From Tricholomella constricta (Eukaryota; Basidiomycota; Agaricomycetes; Agaricales; Lyophyllaceae), in assembly GCA_013368375.1 (NCBI GenBank), contig JAACJP010000027.1:62001-126000 (forward strand): a stretch of 64,000 nt of DNA, given 5' to 3'. Below, piece after piece: positions 1 to 12,982 of the stretch (position 1 is the first letter of the stretch; the number at the start of each line of letters is the position of its first letter). The notes below the pieces were generated by a model. That model did not search any database and was not told the DNA's origin. It was given only the letters and a program-made list of their open reading frames with translations. Position numbers and translations under genes: made by a program.

Positions 1-2
1 TG

Positions 3-3000
3 GCGTGTCTCCGACTGACGGACCGCTGCGCCGAAATTTTAATTGCGATACACGAGGAGATTTCTCGTGTCGGCGACACCGTTGCCAAAGTCTTGAGTGG
101 GCCTCTCGAAGATCTCGAGCAGTGAGTGACCCAGTGCTTGTACAGAATCTGCTGATCTTAAAGGTCATCTATCGTTCCTCAGTGCATTCGGGCGAATTCA
201 TCAAATGCTCCAAGACCTGATCAACCAATCGCTGTTTATACGATACCTGAAGCGCGATGACGTTTTGAGAGACATCGCGGATTGCAACACTATGCTTCAG
301 GACTGCCTGGGCCACTTCGACGTATGTAGCTGCCGACTTTACGATTGCATTATCTTACTTGATCTTTACAGCGTTCGATCCAACTTCGTATCCTCAAATA
401 TGTGACAGCGACATCGGAGAGCCCTGGCGAACATAAACTCCCCTCGCCTGATACCGACCTGGACGACATCGACTTGGACATCAAGACATTACCGCCGTCC
501 AAGGAGGAGATTCACGAGAAAATACGCACAATTCAGGACCGCCAAAACGAACGAGACAGGTTCAACGACATTGTGGAATTTGAACGCATCTATGGCAAGG
601 CGGAAGACGACAGAGATGCATTGGAAATTCTTGGAGTGGAGAAGCCCGACATTCCGGATGCCATCAAAACGTTATTGCGAGCTCTGGAGCAGCTTCGAAT
701 ACATAACGTCGTTGATAAGCTCTCAACGTCCCTGCCCTCGCCGCGCAGGTCTTCGACGTGGCCAGTCGATCGTTTTGAGGCCCGCGAGCTTAGCCTTGTC
801 GACAGGGAGTTTATCGAGAGGGAACTCCAGGCCCTGAAAAGCGCGTACAAAGGACCACTGCCTACACTTCCGAGTTGGACTATCACGAAGTAAGGAGGTG
901 CCTACATGAACAACCACAATTGACACGACCCATAATCTTAGGTTCGAAGTCGACCTTGGCGAGCTCATTGGTCGCGGCTTCTTCTCAACTGTTTACAAGG
1001 GGTCGTGGAACCGGCGCTCCGTGGCGGTCAAGGTGCTCGACATTCACACTTCGAAGGAGTCGTTCATCAACGAGATCAATGTTTGGAAAGCCCTCAGTCA
1101 TCGGAACGTGCTGGAGCTGTACGGCGCGAGCAGTGCGGAAGGTCCCTTACCATGGTTCCTTGTCAGCCCCCTGATGAAGCATGGCAGCCTGACGGACTAT
1201 CTGAAGCGCGTGGATTGGGAAGCGCAGAGACATGTCGAATCTGGTGATGCGGCATCGGCGGCGATGCTTATCCACGAGAAGGTTGATTATCTTCGCAAGA
1301 TGCATGATATCGCGGAGGGAATGAGGTATCTACATGAACATGGTGTCTATCATGGAGATTTAAAGGTCAGTCTGCGTATCCATATTGAGCGAGTAAAATA
1401 TTCACGGTGTTGTATCACTTCCAGGCTGCGAATGTGCTTGTATCCGATGTTATACGGTGTGTCATTTCGGACTTTGGTCAAAGCAAGTGGAAATCCCATG
1501 TTATGCAGGGAAATTCACTGCCGAACCGTTCGTACTCCATCCGAGCTCTTCATCATAATCATCAATTCATCCATTACCCACAGATGCGATGAGGTGGCAG
1601 GCACCAGAATTAATGAGTGGCCATTCTCTACTCACAAAGAAAATTGACATCTATGCGTTCGCCATGTGTTGCGTCGAAGTCTTGACCATGGGTAGTATTC
1701 CTTGGCCAACGATGAATGACGAAGCTGTGAGACGACATGTCCTGGGTCAGTGTTTGAGTGACTTGTTTGAACAAGCAGTTCACGATGCCTTGCAGACGAA
1801 CAAGGTCGACCGCCGTTCCCCGATGGGCTGGTCCACGCACTCGGATTAGAACATCTCCTTCGCGCTGCTTGGCACCAGTCGCCCTCTGAGCGACCACCCT
1901 TTCGTGAGCTCGCTCCGTCTTTATTCACGCTGCGGAACGATTTCCATTCCCCGTCAACCCTCATCGGCACCCCTCGTATCGTTATTTCTCAACCAAATTC
2001 GTTCAGCAACCTTGCCGAATTCTCCCCAAGGTTCGAGGTTTCCAGTCCAGGTATGTTCCACACGTCACGTGTGGCTCGCTATCGTTCTTATTGGGACCTT
2101 AGATGGCGAAGGTTCTTTTGTTCCCCCTTCTTCACCTCGTCCAGAGTATTCCACGCCATATTTGACGGTTATTCCGAGCCCGAAGTCCGAAGACGAAACC
2201 ATCATCGATGCAGAATACAGTGGAGCGTCCATTCCTCTGCAAGACTCCCTGCTTCTTTCCTCGGGAGACATACGATCTCCAAGCACGGTTGACGACCGGG
2301 AGACTATTCAAGAGCCTTATCATCAAACTGCACAGGACCACCAGTTTGAGTTTACGTACCGCGTGTGCTTGTCTCATGAATTCCCTCCTTCACGTGAGTC
2401 ACCAATGAGCTGCGAGCGCCCATGCATATGCAATGTCTCTTACCATCCGATTGCAGTCAATCTGCCCCTGTGGACACCGGGAGATGCGATGCTGGGAGAC
2501 GTGGGGTACCTCGATGGCAGTGGACAATTTGTGAAGCTCCTCAACTCTCTCAGTCCTGAGTGGTCTTCCGGCGGTCGATTGCGGGACATACAAAGCATTA
2601 CTCATTTTGGCCGGATTACCCTTGCGCGCCGACAACAACGCGAAAAGAACGCTTGGAAGAAGTTGATAACATTCTCTTCTAAAACAAAGTCTCGAGCAGC
2701 ACTAACCCCGTACGTCTTTGACGAACCTTTGAAATGCCCGCAATCATTACTCTAACTGACACGCATCCTGAACAGGGATCAAGTCAAGAAGAGGCGCACT
2801 TTCTCACTTTCTGGTGGACGCGTGGCGTTCCTTTGTGCTGAAAAGACCGTCCATCATGCCATTGAGGATGTCGGGGCATGTAAGCAGTGGTTCTGTGTGT
2901 ACTGGGAGCATATTCTCCGTGCATTCGGACGTGAACACGAGCTGCAGAAGGAGGATCTGATGCTCAGTCAGTCCTTGCCTTCGTCAGAAGTTTATTCTTT

Positions 3001-3339
3001 GCTGACGCAGTTGTAGTTGTGGAAACTCTTACAGCGCAAGACTATGCACTGTTCGTGAATCATGGTCATGTGGACCAAGAGGTTGGTTATCGAGACTTGT
3101 TGCAGCAGGAGAAATTCTTCGTTGACACCCACACCCATCAGGCCCATTTCGATGTACAATCGCCTCCTCGGGACGGTGAACCCTGGGGCACGTTTGAGCT
3201 TCCCCAAGAAGAAGCCACTAGTCCTTCGCAGCGGCAATTTTTCAGCAAGGTGTCAACCTCAGGAGGCCCGAGCAAAACGATCCTCGTCGCCCGGCTTCGG
3301 TTTCAGCCTGACGTGAAGGAACCCACATTGCTTGCTTGA
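3..3339 (+). CDS. TKL-type protein kinase copy 1, four-helix N-terminus plus basidiomycete C-terminal domain (5' partial)
   Basis: The window opens inside the gene, so the first exons are missing. Twelve exons join in phase: 3-121, 183-321, 372-889, 942-1365, 1425-1527, 1584-1745, 1796-2050, 2103-2393, 2457-2709, 2776-2966, 3011-3081, 3106-3339. Exons 1-3 are helical and resemble the MLKL-type N-terminal bundle of fungal kinases. Exons 4-7 form the kinase: glycine loop GRGFFSTVYKG, VAVK lysine, HGDLK catalytic loop (HGD, not HRD) followed across an intron by AANVL, DFG and QAPE. All catalytic residues are present, so activity is expected. A Ser/Pro-rich linker follows. Exons 9-12 encode a conserved module with PLWTPGDAMLGDVGYL, DYALFV and VARLRFQPDV that I associate with basidiomycete proteins of unknown function. 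A cytoplasmic signalling role is inferred. Confidence 0.88.
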
Positions 3340-3890
3340 CGGTTGCACCAAGCCTGCCATCATTCCTTAAGTTGGATGGGATGCAAAAATGGGAATCCTT
3401 TGAGACCTGTGGCGCAGAAGCAATGCAACGAGGACAAGTGGGCCTAAGGGGCGGGGGGGAAAGCCGTCCATGTCTTGGTTTCTGCATGGGCTGCAGGCAG
3501 TGAGAAGGAAGTAATCATCTCAAAAAGCCTAATTCAGTTAAAAGTACTATAATCCATTCCAATAAATCTCAAACCTGCAAAGCATCTTCGCCGAACCATC
3601 ACCAATTCCTCGCAGCCTCGTCGCTCTTTTTAGAAGGCTTTACTATCACCAGTTTCCACCCATCACCCCTGATCAACGTCTTATGTGGCAGGAAAATCTG
3701 TAATCGAAATCATAGTAGACCTTTCCTGTGATTGTCGTCTGTCAACGGACTTGACCGGCCAAAGGATTCAGGGTTGGTACGGCCCGGATGGCATTCAACT
3801 TGCTAAACAACATTCGTGTAACCAACCCTCGAGAGGCTTATAGTCCAGAAAGGCCTGCTTCACTGTATAGCCATGCATGTTGTATAGACC
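3340..3890. repeat. 3' flank of kinase 1, shared in inverted orientation with the 3' flank of kinase 3
   Basis: This sequence recurs as its reverse complement at about 23580-24129, just downstream of kinase 3. Shared stretches include cttaagttggatgggatgca and, at the far end, matching runs around 3735-3880 and 23585-23740. It shows that the duplicated unit was larger than the coding region. A more decayed version follows kinase 2 at about 15580-15720. No gene is seen in it. Confidence 0.75.
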
Positions 3891-5336
3891 TCTCTGGGCG
3901 GACAGCACTCCAGTGAAACCGACGATGGAAATTGAGTCGACGTGAGCGGGTGAGGATCCTTTTCTCTTGTCACTGCATCCTGATCGCCATCCTCTTCAGG
4001 TTCATTTCGACCTCTGGCATCGTACTTCTTTCATGTCGTCCCGAGTCCGAGATCAACTTTTCGGAATAGCTGGGAGACTGAGTGTATGACGGAGACGGGG
4101 TGTGTCTGGTGCGCGATTATTCGTCGTCGGCGTGGGTCGCACCTTCACCGCCGACGTATATCGCTCTCTCCATCCTCCATCGAAGTTGATCCTGACCGAC
4201 CATGTATTCAGTCGATTTTCCTCAGAGCTGTGCGTCGCTGCGCATTGTTTTCTTTGTTTTATCTTCCTTGCCGAGTCGCTCTATACTCTGAATTCTTTCC
4301 AGTGGAGCTCGTTGACATGTATGAGGCATACCGTCAACGCGAAAACAACCTAACTTCTCTCCCCACCCACTGCCCATGCATTTTTCGCAGCCCTCCGAGT
4401 CGTTAAGGTCATTGCGCTGCACATGGAAGACAAAAATCTCGATCAGGTCTTCGGATCTCTTCATACGCTGCGTATGTCCACAGAGAACCAGCACCGTATC
4501 TTGGCAGTCTAGTACATCTGCCACAAAAACCTGGACCTACAGCGTGGCACTTGTGTGAACATTGTTTGTCCCCAAGGCATGACTCGCCTCACTCTGCGAA
4601 CACACCCGGCCGAACAGCCAAACTCACTCCGAGTCTATCTTTAAATTTGCCTTTGTGTACCCCACCGTCACATTCGAGCACCGTTGTTGAATGGAGCTTA
4701 CCGCTGACGCGTCGCGCAGCCACTGGACGTCGATCTGGGATCCCTGCCACCCCCTCGACTGCCCCGCCCCCACCCGCGCTCTAACCACAGCTTTTACTTT
4801 ACAAGCAATTTCGCCATTCGTAATTTTGTACAACGATGGATCTACATCTGAGTACGGGCGCACGCGGTGACGCGAGGAACGACGAACGAGGGAAGAGGAA
4901 GGGAGGGCGAAGGATTTGTATATTATCTTCCAGAGACGAGAAACGAGTGTGAAAGAGCAAAAGGGGGGGGGGAAGGGATTGAGAGGTTAAAAAAAAGCAT
5001 TATGATAATGTAATAGGTCAGTCGGAGCATGCGAAAGTCCCAGAGAACCAGAACCAACAACAACAACAACAACAACAAAAGAGCAACAAAATAAAAAATC
5101 GAATAAGAAAAAAAGTAAAGAGAGATAATAAAAAAAAAAGAGCAACGAAACACGAGAAGGAGAGTGAGTGCCAAAAACAACGCAAGAAAAAAATACGACA
5201 GCGACCAGATGGGAGCAGGGCGGGGCGGAAGGCGGAGCAAGGGGGCGGGGGGGCAAGCAATGATAGTAATAACAATAGACCGAAAGCACAGCAGGCAGCG
5301 ACACAGCATCACCTCCTCACTCCTCGACTCCACTCC
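3891..5336. other. Gene-poor stretch including the 3' flank of SET3
   Basis: No convincing gene was found. One 43-codon frame at about 4391-4512 (+) reads like an exon (ALHMEDKNLDQVFGSLHTLR) but has no flanking exons I can support and no family I recognise. Position 5056-5083 is a CAA-rich microsatellite, and 5085-5160 is A-rich, compatible with the 3' untranslated region of the minus-strand gene that ends at 5337. Confidence 0.5.
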
Positions 5337-8300
5337 TCACCTCCCCCACCCACTCCTCCCTACGTCCCCCCTTCCTCTTCCCCTTCCCCTCTCCCTCTCC
5401 CTCTCCCGTGCACAATCCACCTTCTCCCTCTCCCGCTCCCGGTCCGCAGACGGACCCCGCGGCAGAGACGCCAGCACAGGCCCAGGCCCAAGCCCAGGTC
5501 CAGGCGGACCCCCCCACATCCTCCGCCTCCTCACCCTTCCCCCTTCCCCTCCCCCACCCCCTCTTTCTCCCCCACTCCCACCATACTCATATTCATACTC
5601 ATACCCCCCAAACTCCTCCCCTGCCCCTGTTCCCGTTCCGGAGCCCTCACGCTCACGCTCACGCTCACGCTCGCCCCACTCCGCCGTGGCAGCAGCAGAC
5701 GGCGTCCCCGAGCCCTCCCGATCGCGGTCCCGATCCCGATCGCGGTGCGAGGCCGGCGCGCGCGGGGGGAACCCCCGCGGGGCCTGGGCCTGGGCCTGCT
5801 GGAAGGTACTGCCCGGCAGGCGGAGCGAGCGGGGCCCGGTGGGCGGGGCTCTGGTCAGCATCGTCGGCGTTGGCGTTGGCGCTTGCGTGGGGGCGGGGTT
5901 CGAGTTCGGGATATGATGTGGCGGCGGCCCCGCTGGATTTGGGATTGGGACGGGGACGGGGAGGGAGGGACGGCGGCGCGGTGGTTGTGGAGGGTGCTGT
6001 GACGCGAGGAGCGCGCGGGGTGCTTTAGGCGGGGTGTTGGGGTTCGGGATGTAAGGCGAGGCTGTGCGGGTGCGGGTGCGGGCCGACGGCGTCTGTCTCG
6101 TCGGCGGCGGTGGCGGCGGTGGTGGTCGTGGCTGTGGCGAGGGCGTGTCTTCGCCGAGACTGATCTCGCCGTCCTCTTGGGAGGGCTGGCGCTGGTATAG
6201 GCGCTGAAGGGGTGCGGGGCTGCGTGTCGGCGCGATCCGCTCTATGAAGGGTGGTGCAAGGTCATGGCCATGGTGGGGAGCTACCCCGTTGGCCTTCGGA
6301 AGCGGAAGCGGCTGCAAGGGTGTGGACGCCTCCGAGGGTGCTCTGCTGGGAACAGGCGGCTCGATGAGCTCCATCTTAGCTTGGCGCGAGAACGGCGGCG
6401 ACGAAACGACGACGGCGCTGGAGTTCGAGGGAGGCTGGGGCGAGGGCAGCCGATCAGGGGTCCCAGGCGGCTCGACGAGCTCCATCTTGGCTTGACGCGT
6501 GAGCAGAGGCGGGGAGACGACGACGGTGACGGGCTTCAAGGAAGGCGGCTGGGGCGAGGGCTGGGACGGCGGCTGTGGAAGCTCTGCTGGTATCGGTGTC
6601 GAAACAACGGGATCCGGCCACGACGACGGCGCGAGCCCACTACCATCCACTATCTCCATCTCCATCTCCATCTCCACATCCACATCCTCATTCTTAACAC
6701 CTGTAGCACCGCCCCTCTCCTCAGGCAGCACCTCCAGCCCCACAGTCGTCCCCCCAACAGGCGACACCTCCACACTGCTGCTGCTCCCCCCGCCACTCCC
6801 ACTCCCATTCCCACTTCCGCTCCCCAAAAACCCCGACGCCCGGTCCTCCTCCTCCTTCCGCTTCTTCCGCAACATATAATCCCGCAGGGACATCTTCACT
6901 TTTGGCTGCGGCTGCGGCTGCGGCGGGGGCGTCGGCGTGCGCACCTGTACCTGTACGTGTACGTGCTTGGGTGAGGGCGAGGGCGAGCGTGGAGGCGGTG
7001 TCGGTGGTGTGGGTGTGGGTGTGGGTGATGGTGATGGGGGCGGTGCAAGTGCAAGTGCAGGTGCAGGTGTAGGCGACAGCAGCACACGAGGAGGCCTCCC
7101 ATTCTTAATCTTACTCTCACTCTCGACAGCAGCAGGGGCAGCAGCCGCAGTGGGGGCGGGGGCAGAGGCGGTGGGGGCAGGCGGATTTGGTGCCTCTTCC
7201 CCCTCCTCCTTCATCTTCCCCTTCCCCTTTAGCGAAGACGACAAAGACGACGACGACGCCACGGGCAGGGACACGGGGACCTGCGGCAGGACGGGCGATA
7301 CCAGAGAGAGACGCGCGAAAGACGCAGAGGGCGAGGCTGTCGGCGGCGGGGGCGGCGGTGGTGCGGGTAGTGAGGAAAGTCGTTGGACAAGTGGTTGGGG
7401 AAGCTGTTGGGAAGGTGGTGGTGGTGGTGCGCCGTCCACACGCATGGGCACGGCTGGGTCTGGGTCTGGGTCTGGGTCTGGGTCTGGGTGGGGCTGCGGT
7501 GGGGCGGGGATCGTGCTGCCTACCGCTACCGCTGCCGCTGACGTCGTCGGGGTTGGCGACCTCGACCTCCTCCGTGGCGGTGGTGATGATGGTGGTGGTG
7601 GTAGCGATGGTGGAGGCGCTGCAGATGACAAGTTATCGTCAGCATTAGCACTAGCGAGAGAACGGAGACATAAAAAACGCACCCATCTCGTCCCCTTGCA
7701 CGATTTCCGGTCTTCGTGCCGGTGCCGGTGCGAATTCCAGTGCGGGTGGGGGCGGTGCGCCCCAAGCGGCAGCACCCACAGCCTCCTTGAGCATCTCCGC
7801 CTCGCGGTGGATCCAGCGCTTGCGCATCTTGGGCGGCATCCGATCTTCCGCCGTCTCCTTCTCCTTCTCCCTCTCCTTCTTTCTCTCCGTGTCCCTCTTC
7901 GTGTCCTTGTCCTTGTTTGAAAGTGTGGCTGCAACGGAACACGTCAATCCGGGGGAGTCAGACCCAGCAGAAATGAACGGGAGCACGAACCTCCTCCTCC
8001 TCCTCCTCCTCCTCCTCGACGACGCCGGATCGCCTCTTCATCCATCCACATCCCAATCGCGACCGTACGCTCATCCTCGCACTCATCCTCCGTCTCCTCC
8101 GGGTCCACATCCACATCCACGTCCATCATCTCCACATCCACATCCACATCCACATTCACATCCACCACTTCCCCACCCCGCTCCATATCCCCATCCCCAT
8201 CCCTAACAATCTCAACCCCACCCATCCCTCCAGACCCCACCACCCTCTCCCGCGTCCTAAACCCCCTCCGACAATGCGCGCCCACCAGCGGGCCAAAACC

Positions 8301-9837
8301 CTCCCCTTCCCCTCCCTTCCCTCCTTGCCCCAGTGTCTCCCCTTCCCTTCCCTCCCCGTTTCCTTCCCTTCCCTCAGGCCCCTCCCGCTGCGAATCGCCA
8401 TCGCCACCGCCACCGCCATCGACAAACCGCTCCATCTGGCGCAGCGCACAGTCGCGCGCACGGGCGCCACAGGCACAGGCAGGGAAGGTGGCGGCGAGGA
8501 GGTGCAGGATGTTGGCCAGCTGTGCGCGCAGGTGCGCTTTATGTGCCGGTCTGTGTCCGTGTCCCATCCGTCATGTCAGCCATTAAGAACCCAAAACCAA
8601 AACCAAAACCAACGAAGGAAGGAAGAAGGGAAAGGGATAGGGAAAGGAAAGAGAAGAGGAAGACTCACGGGAATAGAGCGGGGGTCTGGAGGAGCGCAGG
8701 GAGGGTGTGGATGGCGTGAGCGTCGTCCCATTCCCAGCCCAGCACGACCTCTTCGTGCGCTTTGAGGTCGCGCAGAGCGAACACGGCGAATGCGAGGGTC
8801 GTTCCGTCGTCCTCCTCTCCCTCTCCCTCTCCCTCTCCCTCTCCATCCAACTCAGGGGGCTTGGGCCGCGGTTTGTTGTTCAGTCTGTCCTCTTCTGGTT
8901 GTGGAGGGCGGGGACGGGGGCGGGGACACAAGACGGGGCGGAGCACGGCGTTAGGGCGGCACCCGCTCCTTACGAAGCGGGCGTGGTCACCTGCTATGCG
9001 AGCGTCGAGAGCGAGATCGAGGGGCGGGCCAAGGAGGTGCACGAACGGTTTTGGGAGGCCGAGGTGTGCGTATGCGTTGAGCGGGTCGGCGAGGTAGGCG
9101 GCGCTGGGAGTGATCGTGCTCGTGTAGGGTGCGATGAGTGCGGCGGAGGGGATGGGGGTGGTGGTGTGTACTGCGTAGGCCGGGGGGCGGACGCGGTGGG
9201 TGGGGGAGGGGGCTGTGGGGAGGGGGTGGACTGCTACTTTGGGCGGGGAGGAGGGCGGGTAGGGGGAGAGGGCGGTGATGCCGCGCCAGTCTTGGGCGTG
9301 CCGGCGGAGCTGCTCGCGGGTGGAGGGGGCGGGGACGATGTCGGATGAGATGGGGACGTAGGAGTGGGAGGAGGGGTCGTCGATGTCGACGACGAGGAGG
9401 ACGTCGGGGTCGTCGTCTGTTGCTGTTGTGGAGCGGGGAGGCGCGGGCGCTCGTGGGGGCACGGCGAAGGAGGCTCGGCGTTTGCGTCGGGAGGAAGGGT
9501 TGGAGCCGTCGATGGCGGGGGCGCTTGTTCTGCGGTGGCTGCGGTGTTGGTGGTGAGGGTGCCGCTGGCATTGCCAGCACTTCCATTCTTCGGGGACGTC
9601 GCCGCCTTGGACGATGCCGAAACAGGCGGCGTGGCACCATCTGGAACAGTCATCGCAGGCAATGCTGAAGCCATCGTCGACGGTGGAGCCGCATATGCAG
9701 CTGATGGCTTCGGGGTCTTGTTGTTGGACGGGGTTGGAGGACGACGAGGGGCGCCGGAGAGTGCTGTGCTTGCGTTTGAGAGGAACGAGGGAGGGCGGGG
9801 GCGGTAGATTGCTGGGAGATAGCAGACCGACGTTCAT
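5337..9837 (-). CDS. SET3: SET3-like PHD finger plus SET domain chromatin protein
   Basis: Four exons (9837-8669, 8550-7964, 7928-7683, 7618-5337) join in phase to 1427 residues; the third intron boundary pair leaves a 35 nt intron, short for the locus. The PHD finger sits near residues 45-95 (CICGSTVDDG, then CDDCSRWCHAACFG and CWQCQ). A SET-type segment follows near residues 270-370 (DARIAGDHARFVRSGCRPNA, then FAVFALRDLKAHEEV) with the histone-tail pattern of Set3/MLL5 proteins. A basic motif, MPPKMRKRWIHRE, lies beyond it. The last 800 residues are Pro/Ser-rich and full of dipeptide runs. Set3 family members scaffold a histone deacetylase complex and often lack methyltransferase activity. 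An in-frame upstream codon at 9909 could extend the protein; I prefer 9837. Confidence 0.83.
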
Positions 9838-10189
9838 GGTCGTACTCTGACAAAATTCAACTTTGATCCAAACATCCCTCCCATTTGTAACCCTAACCTC
9901 AGTGGACAAAATATATGGAGAGTAACTAGCAGTGAAGTGAAAATGGCAGTGTGCAGATCTAACAGAGGGCGGTGCACGGGTGTGCGGATACGCGGATGTA
10001 CGGGCGTAGGGTTATTGGAAATATAGACTGTGTAATGATAGTTACGCGGCGGCGGTGCTACACGGGGACCTACAATCCACTCAAGGACCACACGCTGCAA
10101 AGGCGTGTAAGGTGTGTAGAAGTAGAGCGCGCATACAAGGCTTTAAAAGTCGGAGGCAGGTAGATACAATATGGTCCAAGGAGAGCAGA
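9838..10189. promoter_or_regulatory. Bidirectional promoter interval between SET3 and the zinc-finger gene
   Basis: The two start codons (9837 on -, 10190 on +) are head to head, about 350 bp apart, with no gene between. The interval must hold both promoters and both 5' leaders. No specific binding site can be assigned from the sequence alone. Confidence 0.55.
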
Positions 10190-12543
10190 ATGACGGTCAT
10201 TATGAGATTCGGGTGAGTGCTGGATCGGGATCGTGCGCGTGACACGCCCTTGACCCACACCACAACAACAGCGACGGCGACGGCGACGAAGGCCCACCGC
10301 AAGCTGACTCTGCCGACGTCTGTGTACCAACCACTGACTTATCCATCGGCGCAGAATACGAGTGTGACGAGTTTGGGGGCACACCCGAGGCGCCGCACAA
10401 TTTCAATATTGGTCCCATCTTCGACCTCGCCAACATCTTTGACCGCTCCCCGTCTCCTCCTCTCATCATGATGAACGGCGCCGACGTACAAATGGCGCAC
10501 ACGGCACCACCCAGCCGCCGCACCTCGGACTACGACTACGACTACGATTACGCCTACGCCCCCACCCCGCGTCCGCGCCACACATCCACATCCACATCCC
10601 GCCACCACTCTCGGCCCTCCCCATACCCATACCCTACAGCCCGCCATCCGCGCACCCGCACCCGCACTCGCCGCACACGGCCCAGCCTAGCAGAAGAAGA
10701 CCTCGGCTCCTCCGACAGCGACTCCAACACCTCGGACTACTCCTCCTCCTCCTCCTCCTCCAACTCCGCCTCTGCCTCTGCATCCGCCTCCCCCTCCGCG
10801 TCCTCCGCTGATTCAAAAAAGGGCTTCGGCTTCTCAGCCGCTACATGGACCTCGACCTCGACCTCCGACGCCTCTGCATCTGTCTCTGCCTCTGCCCCAC
10901 GCCGCGAACGCGAAGGGCCCAGGCACTACGACTACGAGTACGAGTACGACTACCCGCCTACGTCGCATTACCCTCCTCGCTCCCATTACCCTTCTCACCC
11001 TCCTCACTTTCAATACCACACCCAACCCCAAACGCAAACGCAGACGCAGACGCACTACCAATCCCAATCCCAATCCCAAGCCCACACGTACCACTACCCC
11101 GAGCCACGGGTCGGGGCGCCCTACCACGGATACCGCGAGTTCGAATTCCGGCAGTACCGGGAAACTCTCCTCACCCTCACCACCACCACCTCCACCACCA
11201 CTACACCCACCACCACCAACACACAGCGCACACTCACACCCATCATCACCAGTACACCCAGCACCAATACCAGCACAATCACAAGCACGCGCGCGGCCCA
11301 GACCTCGCCCGTACGCGTATCGCCCGTCCCGGGCCCGCGGGCGTATCTGAGGCAGATCACGCCTACGCGGGTGCGTGTGAGGGCTGGTTCTGGGATTGGG
11401 ATTGGGTTTGAGTTTGAGGGGGGAGAGGAGAGGGACAAGGGGAAGGGGAAGGGGAAGGGGAAGGCCGGGGATGAGCGGGAGCAGGAGCAGGAGCAGGAGC
11501 AGGAGACCCAACATCGGTATTATCGCCCACATCAAGATGAGAGCCAGAGTCGGGGTCAGAGCCAGCGCAGGCCCCTCGCACCCGCCGCCTCCTCCTCTGC
11601 CTCCTCCTCCTCTTCCTCTTCTTCCGCCACCACTGCTACTGCCCGCACCCCCGCGCGCCAGCCTCCAAAAGGAAAAGGCCGGCGCGCGCCTTCCACCCGG
11701 GAGACTGCCCCACGAGATAGGGGTGGGAAGCGGGAGGAGGTGGAGGTGGAGGTGGAGTTGAAGATGCACCTTGACGAGGACGAGGACGAGGAGATGCAAT
11801 CGGACGAAGAAGAGGACGGAGATGAGGACGAGGACGAGGAGTACCGCCCACGACTCACCCCGCGTACGCCCGCTGGTACTGGTTCTGGTTCTGGTTCTGG
11901 TGGTGGTGGTGGTGGTGGAGGGTACAGGACAAAGCCGAAGCCGAAGCCGACGTTCACGCTGGCGGGGGGCGTGTCGACGCCCGTGGGGGATAATGGGACG
12001 ACGTCGAGCACGACTAGGTTTTTCGTTCCTGCCCCGCCGCGGCCGCGCGTTGGGACCAGCACCAGCACCGGTGTCAGTGCTAGTATCAGCACCTCCACCG
12101 CGACCTCCACCTCCACCGCGGCCTCTCCTGGCTCGGCTGCGCTCGCCTCCTCAAAGAGGCTACGCATCCCCTCCTTCAAACGCGGCGGCAAAACCCGGTT
12201 CGCCTGCCTTTTCGCCCCCGGGTGCGGGAAGGACTTTTCGAGGAAGAACGATGCGTGGCGGCATATGAGCAGGAAGCATAATGAGAGGAGGGCGGAGTTT
12301 GTGTGTGTTTGTGGGAGGGTGTTGAGTCGTGGGGATGCGCTTACGAGGCATGAGAGGACTTGTTCCGAGGGGGGGAGGGGCAAAGGGGGGAGGGAGGGGA
12401 AGAGGGGGAGGAGTAAAGGAGGGAAGGGGATGGGGATGGGGAGGAAGGGAGGGAGGGGAAGGGGGAAGGGGGAGGAGAGGGATGAGGATGAGGATGGGGA
12501 TGGGGATGAGGATGAGGATGTTTCGATGGAGGAGGGGGAGTAG
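10190..12543 (+). CDS. Low-complexity protein with C-terminal zinc finger
   Basis: Two exons, 10190-10212 and 10272-12543, give 764 residues. The start was chosen because ATG 10190 ends in phase 2 at a good gtgagt donor and restores the frame after acceptor 10271. The N-terminus has a conserved-looking acidic stretch (EYECDEFGGTPEAPHNFNIG). Most of the rest is dipeptide and homopolymer runs (DY, TQ, SQ, KG, EQ, ST, SA, DE). Near residues 645-705 a folded region appears: CLFAPGCGKDFSRKNDAWRH, then CVCGRVLSRGDALTRH, two C2H2-type fingers of the kind found in fungal transcription factors. The tail is Gly/Arg/Lys- then Asp/Glu-rich. Nuclear DNA binding is likely; targets are unknown. Confidence 0.75.
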
Positions 12544-12982
12544 GTACCCCCCGACGGCCTCACCACTCATGTATATACATACACCCACGCATGCGGACGT
12601 TCCATGTCGATATCGTGCTCAGACATTTATATGTAGTCATATACCAACCATCTCCCCCGGCCCCTTGTTTTATGTCTTTTGTTGTTTTGTTTTGGCTCGG
12701 CCACTACTACTACTGCTACTACTACTGCTACTGTTTGCTTACCCCGCGTATCCGTCCTCGGGTAAAGCCTTTTACGGCGTCGTGCCGCAGGACGCGTCAT
12801 GATCAGGATCGCAGCTACATACACGTGCTGGGAACAACACAGCCACGGAACGGCTGATCGTCCATCCGAACATCATCCTCAGCGCCGCCATCATCGACAT
12901 CGTCGCAGCGAAAAAAGTCTTGCTCCTCCCTTCCCTCCTTCCTTGACCCACTCCACTTTAGGCCTTATCGTTATCGCCCACC
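12544..12982. other. Intergenic spacer with CTA/CTG triplet run and DSK2 promoter
   Basis: No gene is seen. A run of CTACTACTACTGCTACTAC triplets lies at about 12703-12736. The 3' part immediately precedes the DSK2 start, which has a good CCCACCATG context. Confidence 0.55.

Noticed and set aside
6937..7920. 327-codon plus-strand frame, and similar ones at 5164-5916 and 6264-6974
   Set aside because: They are antisense shadows of the repeat-rich last SET3 exon; GC-rich hexamer repeats keep all frames open and no domain is present.
7651..7934. Start of an 865-codon protein at 7934
   Set aside because: The frame opens inside SET3 upstream of the true exon start (7618); an in-phase four-exon SET3 model explains it.
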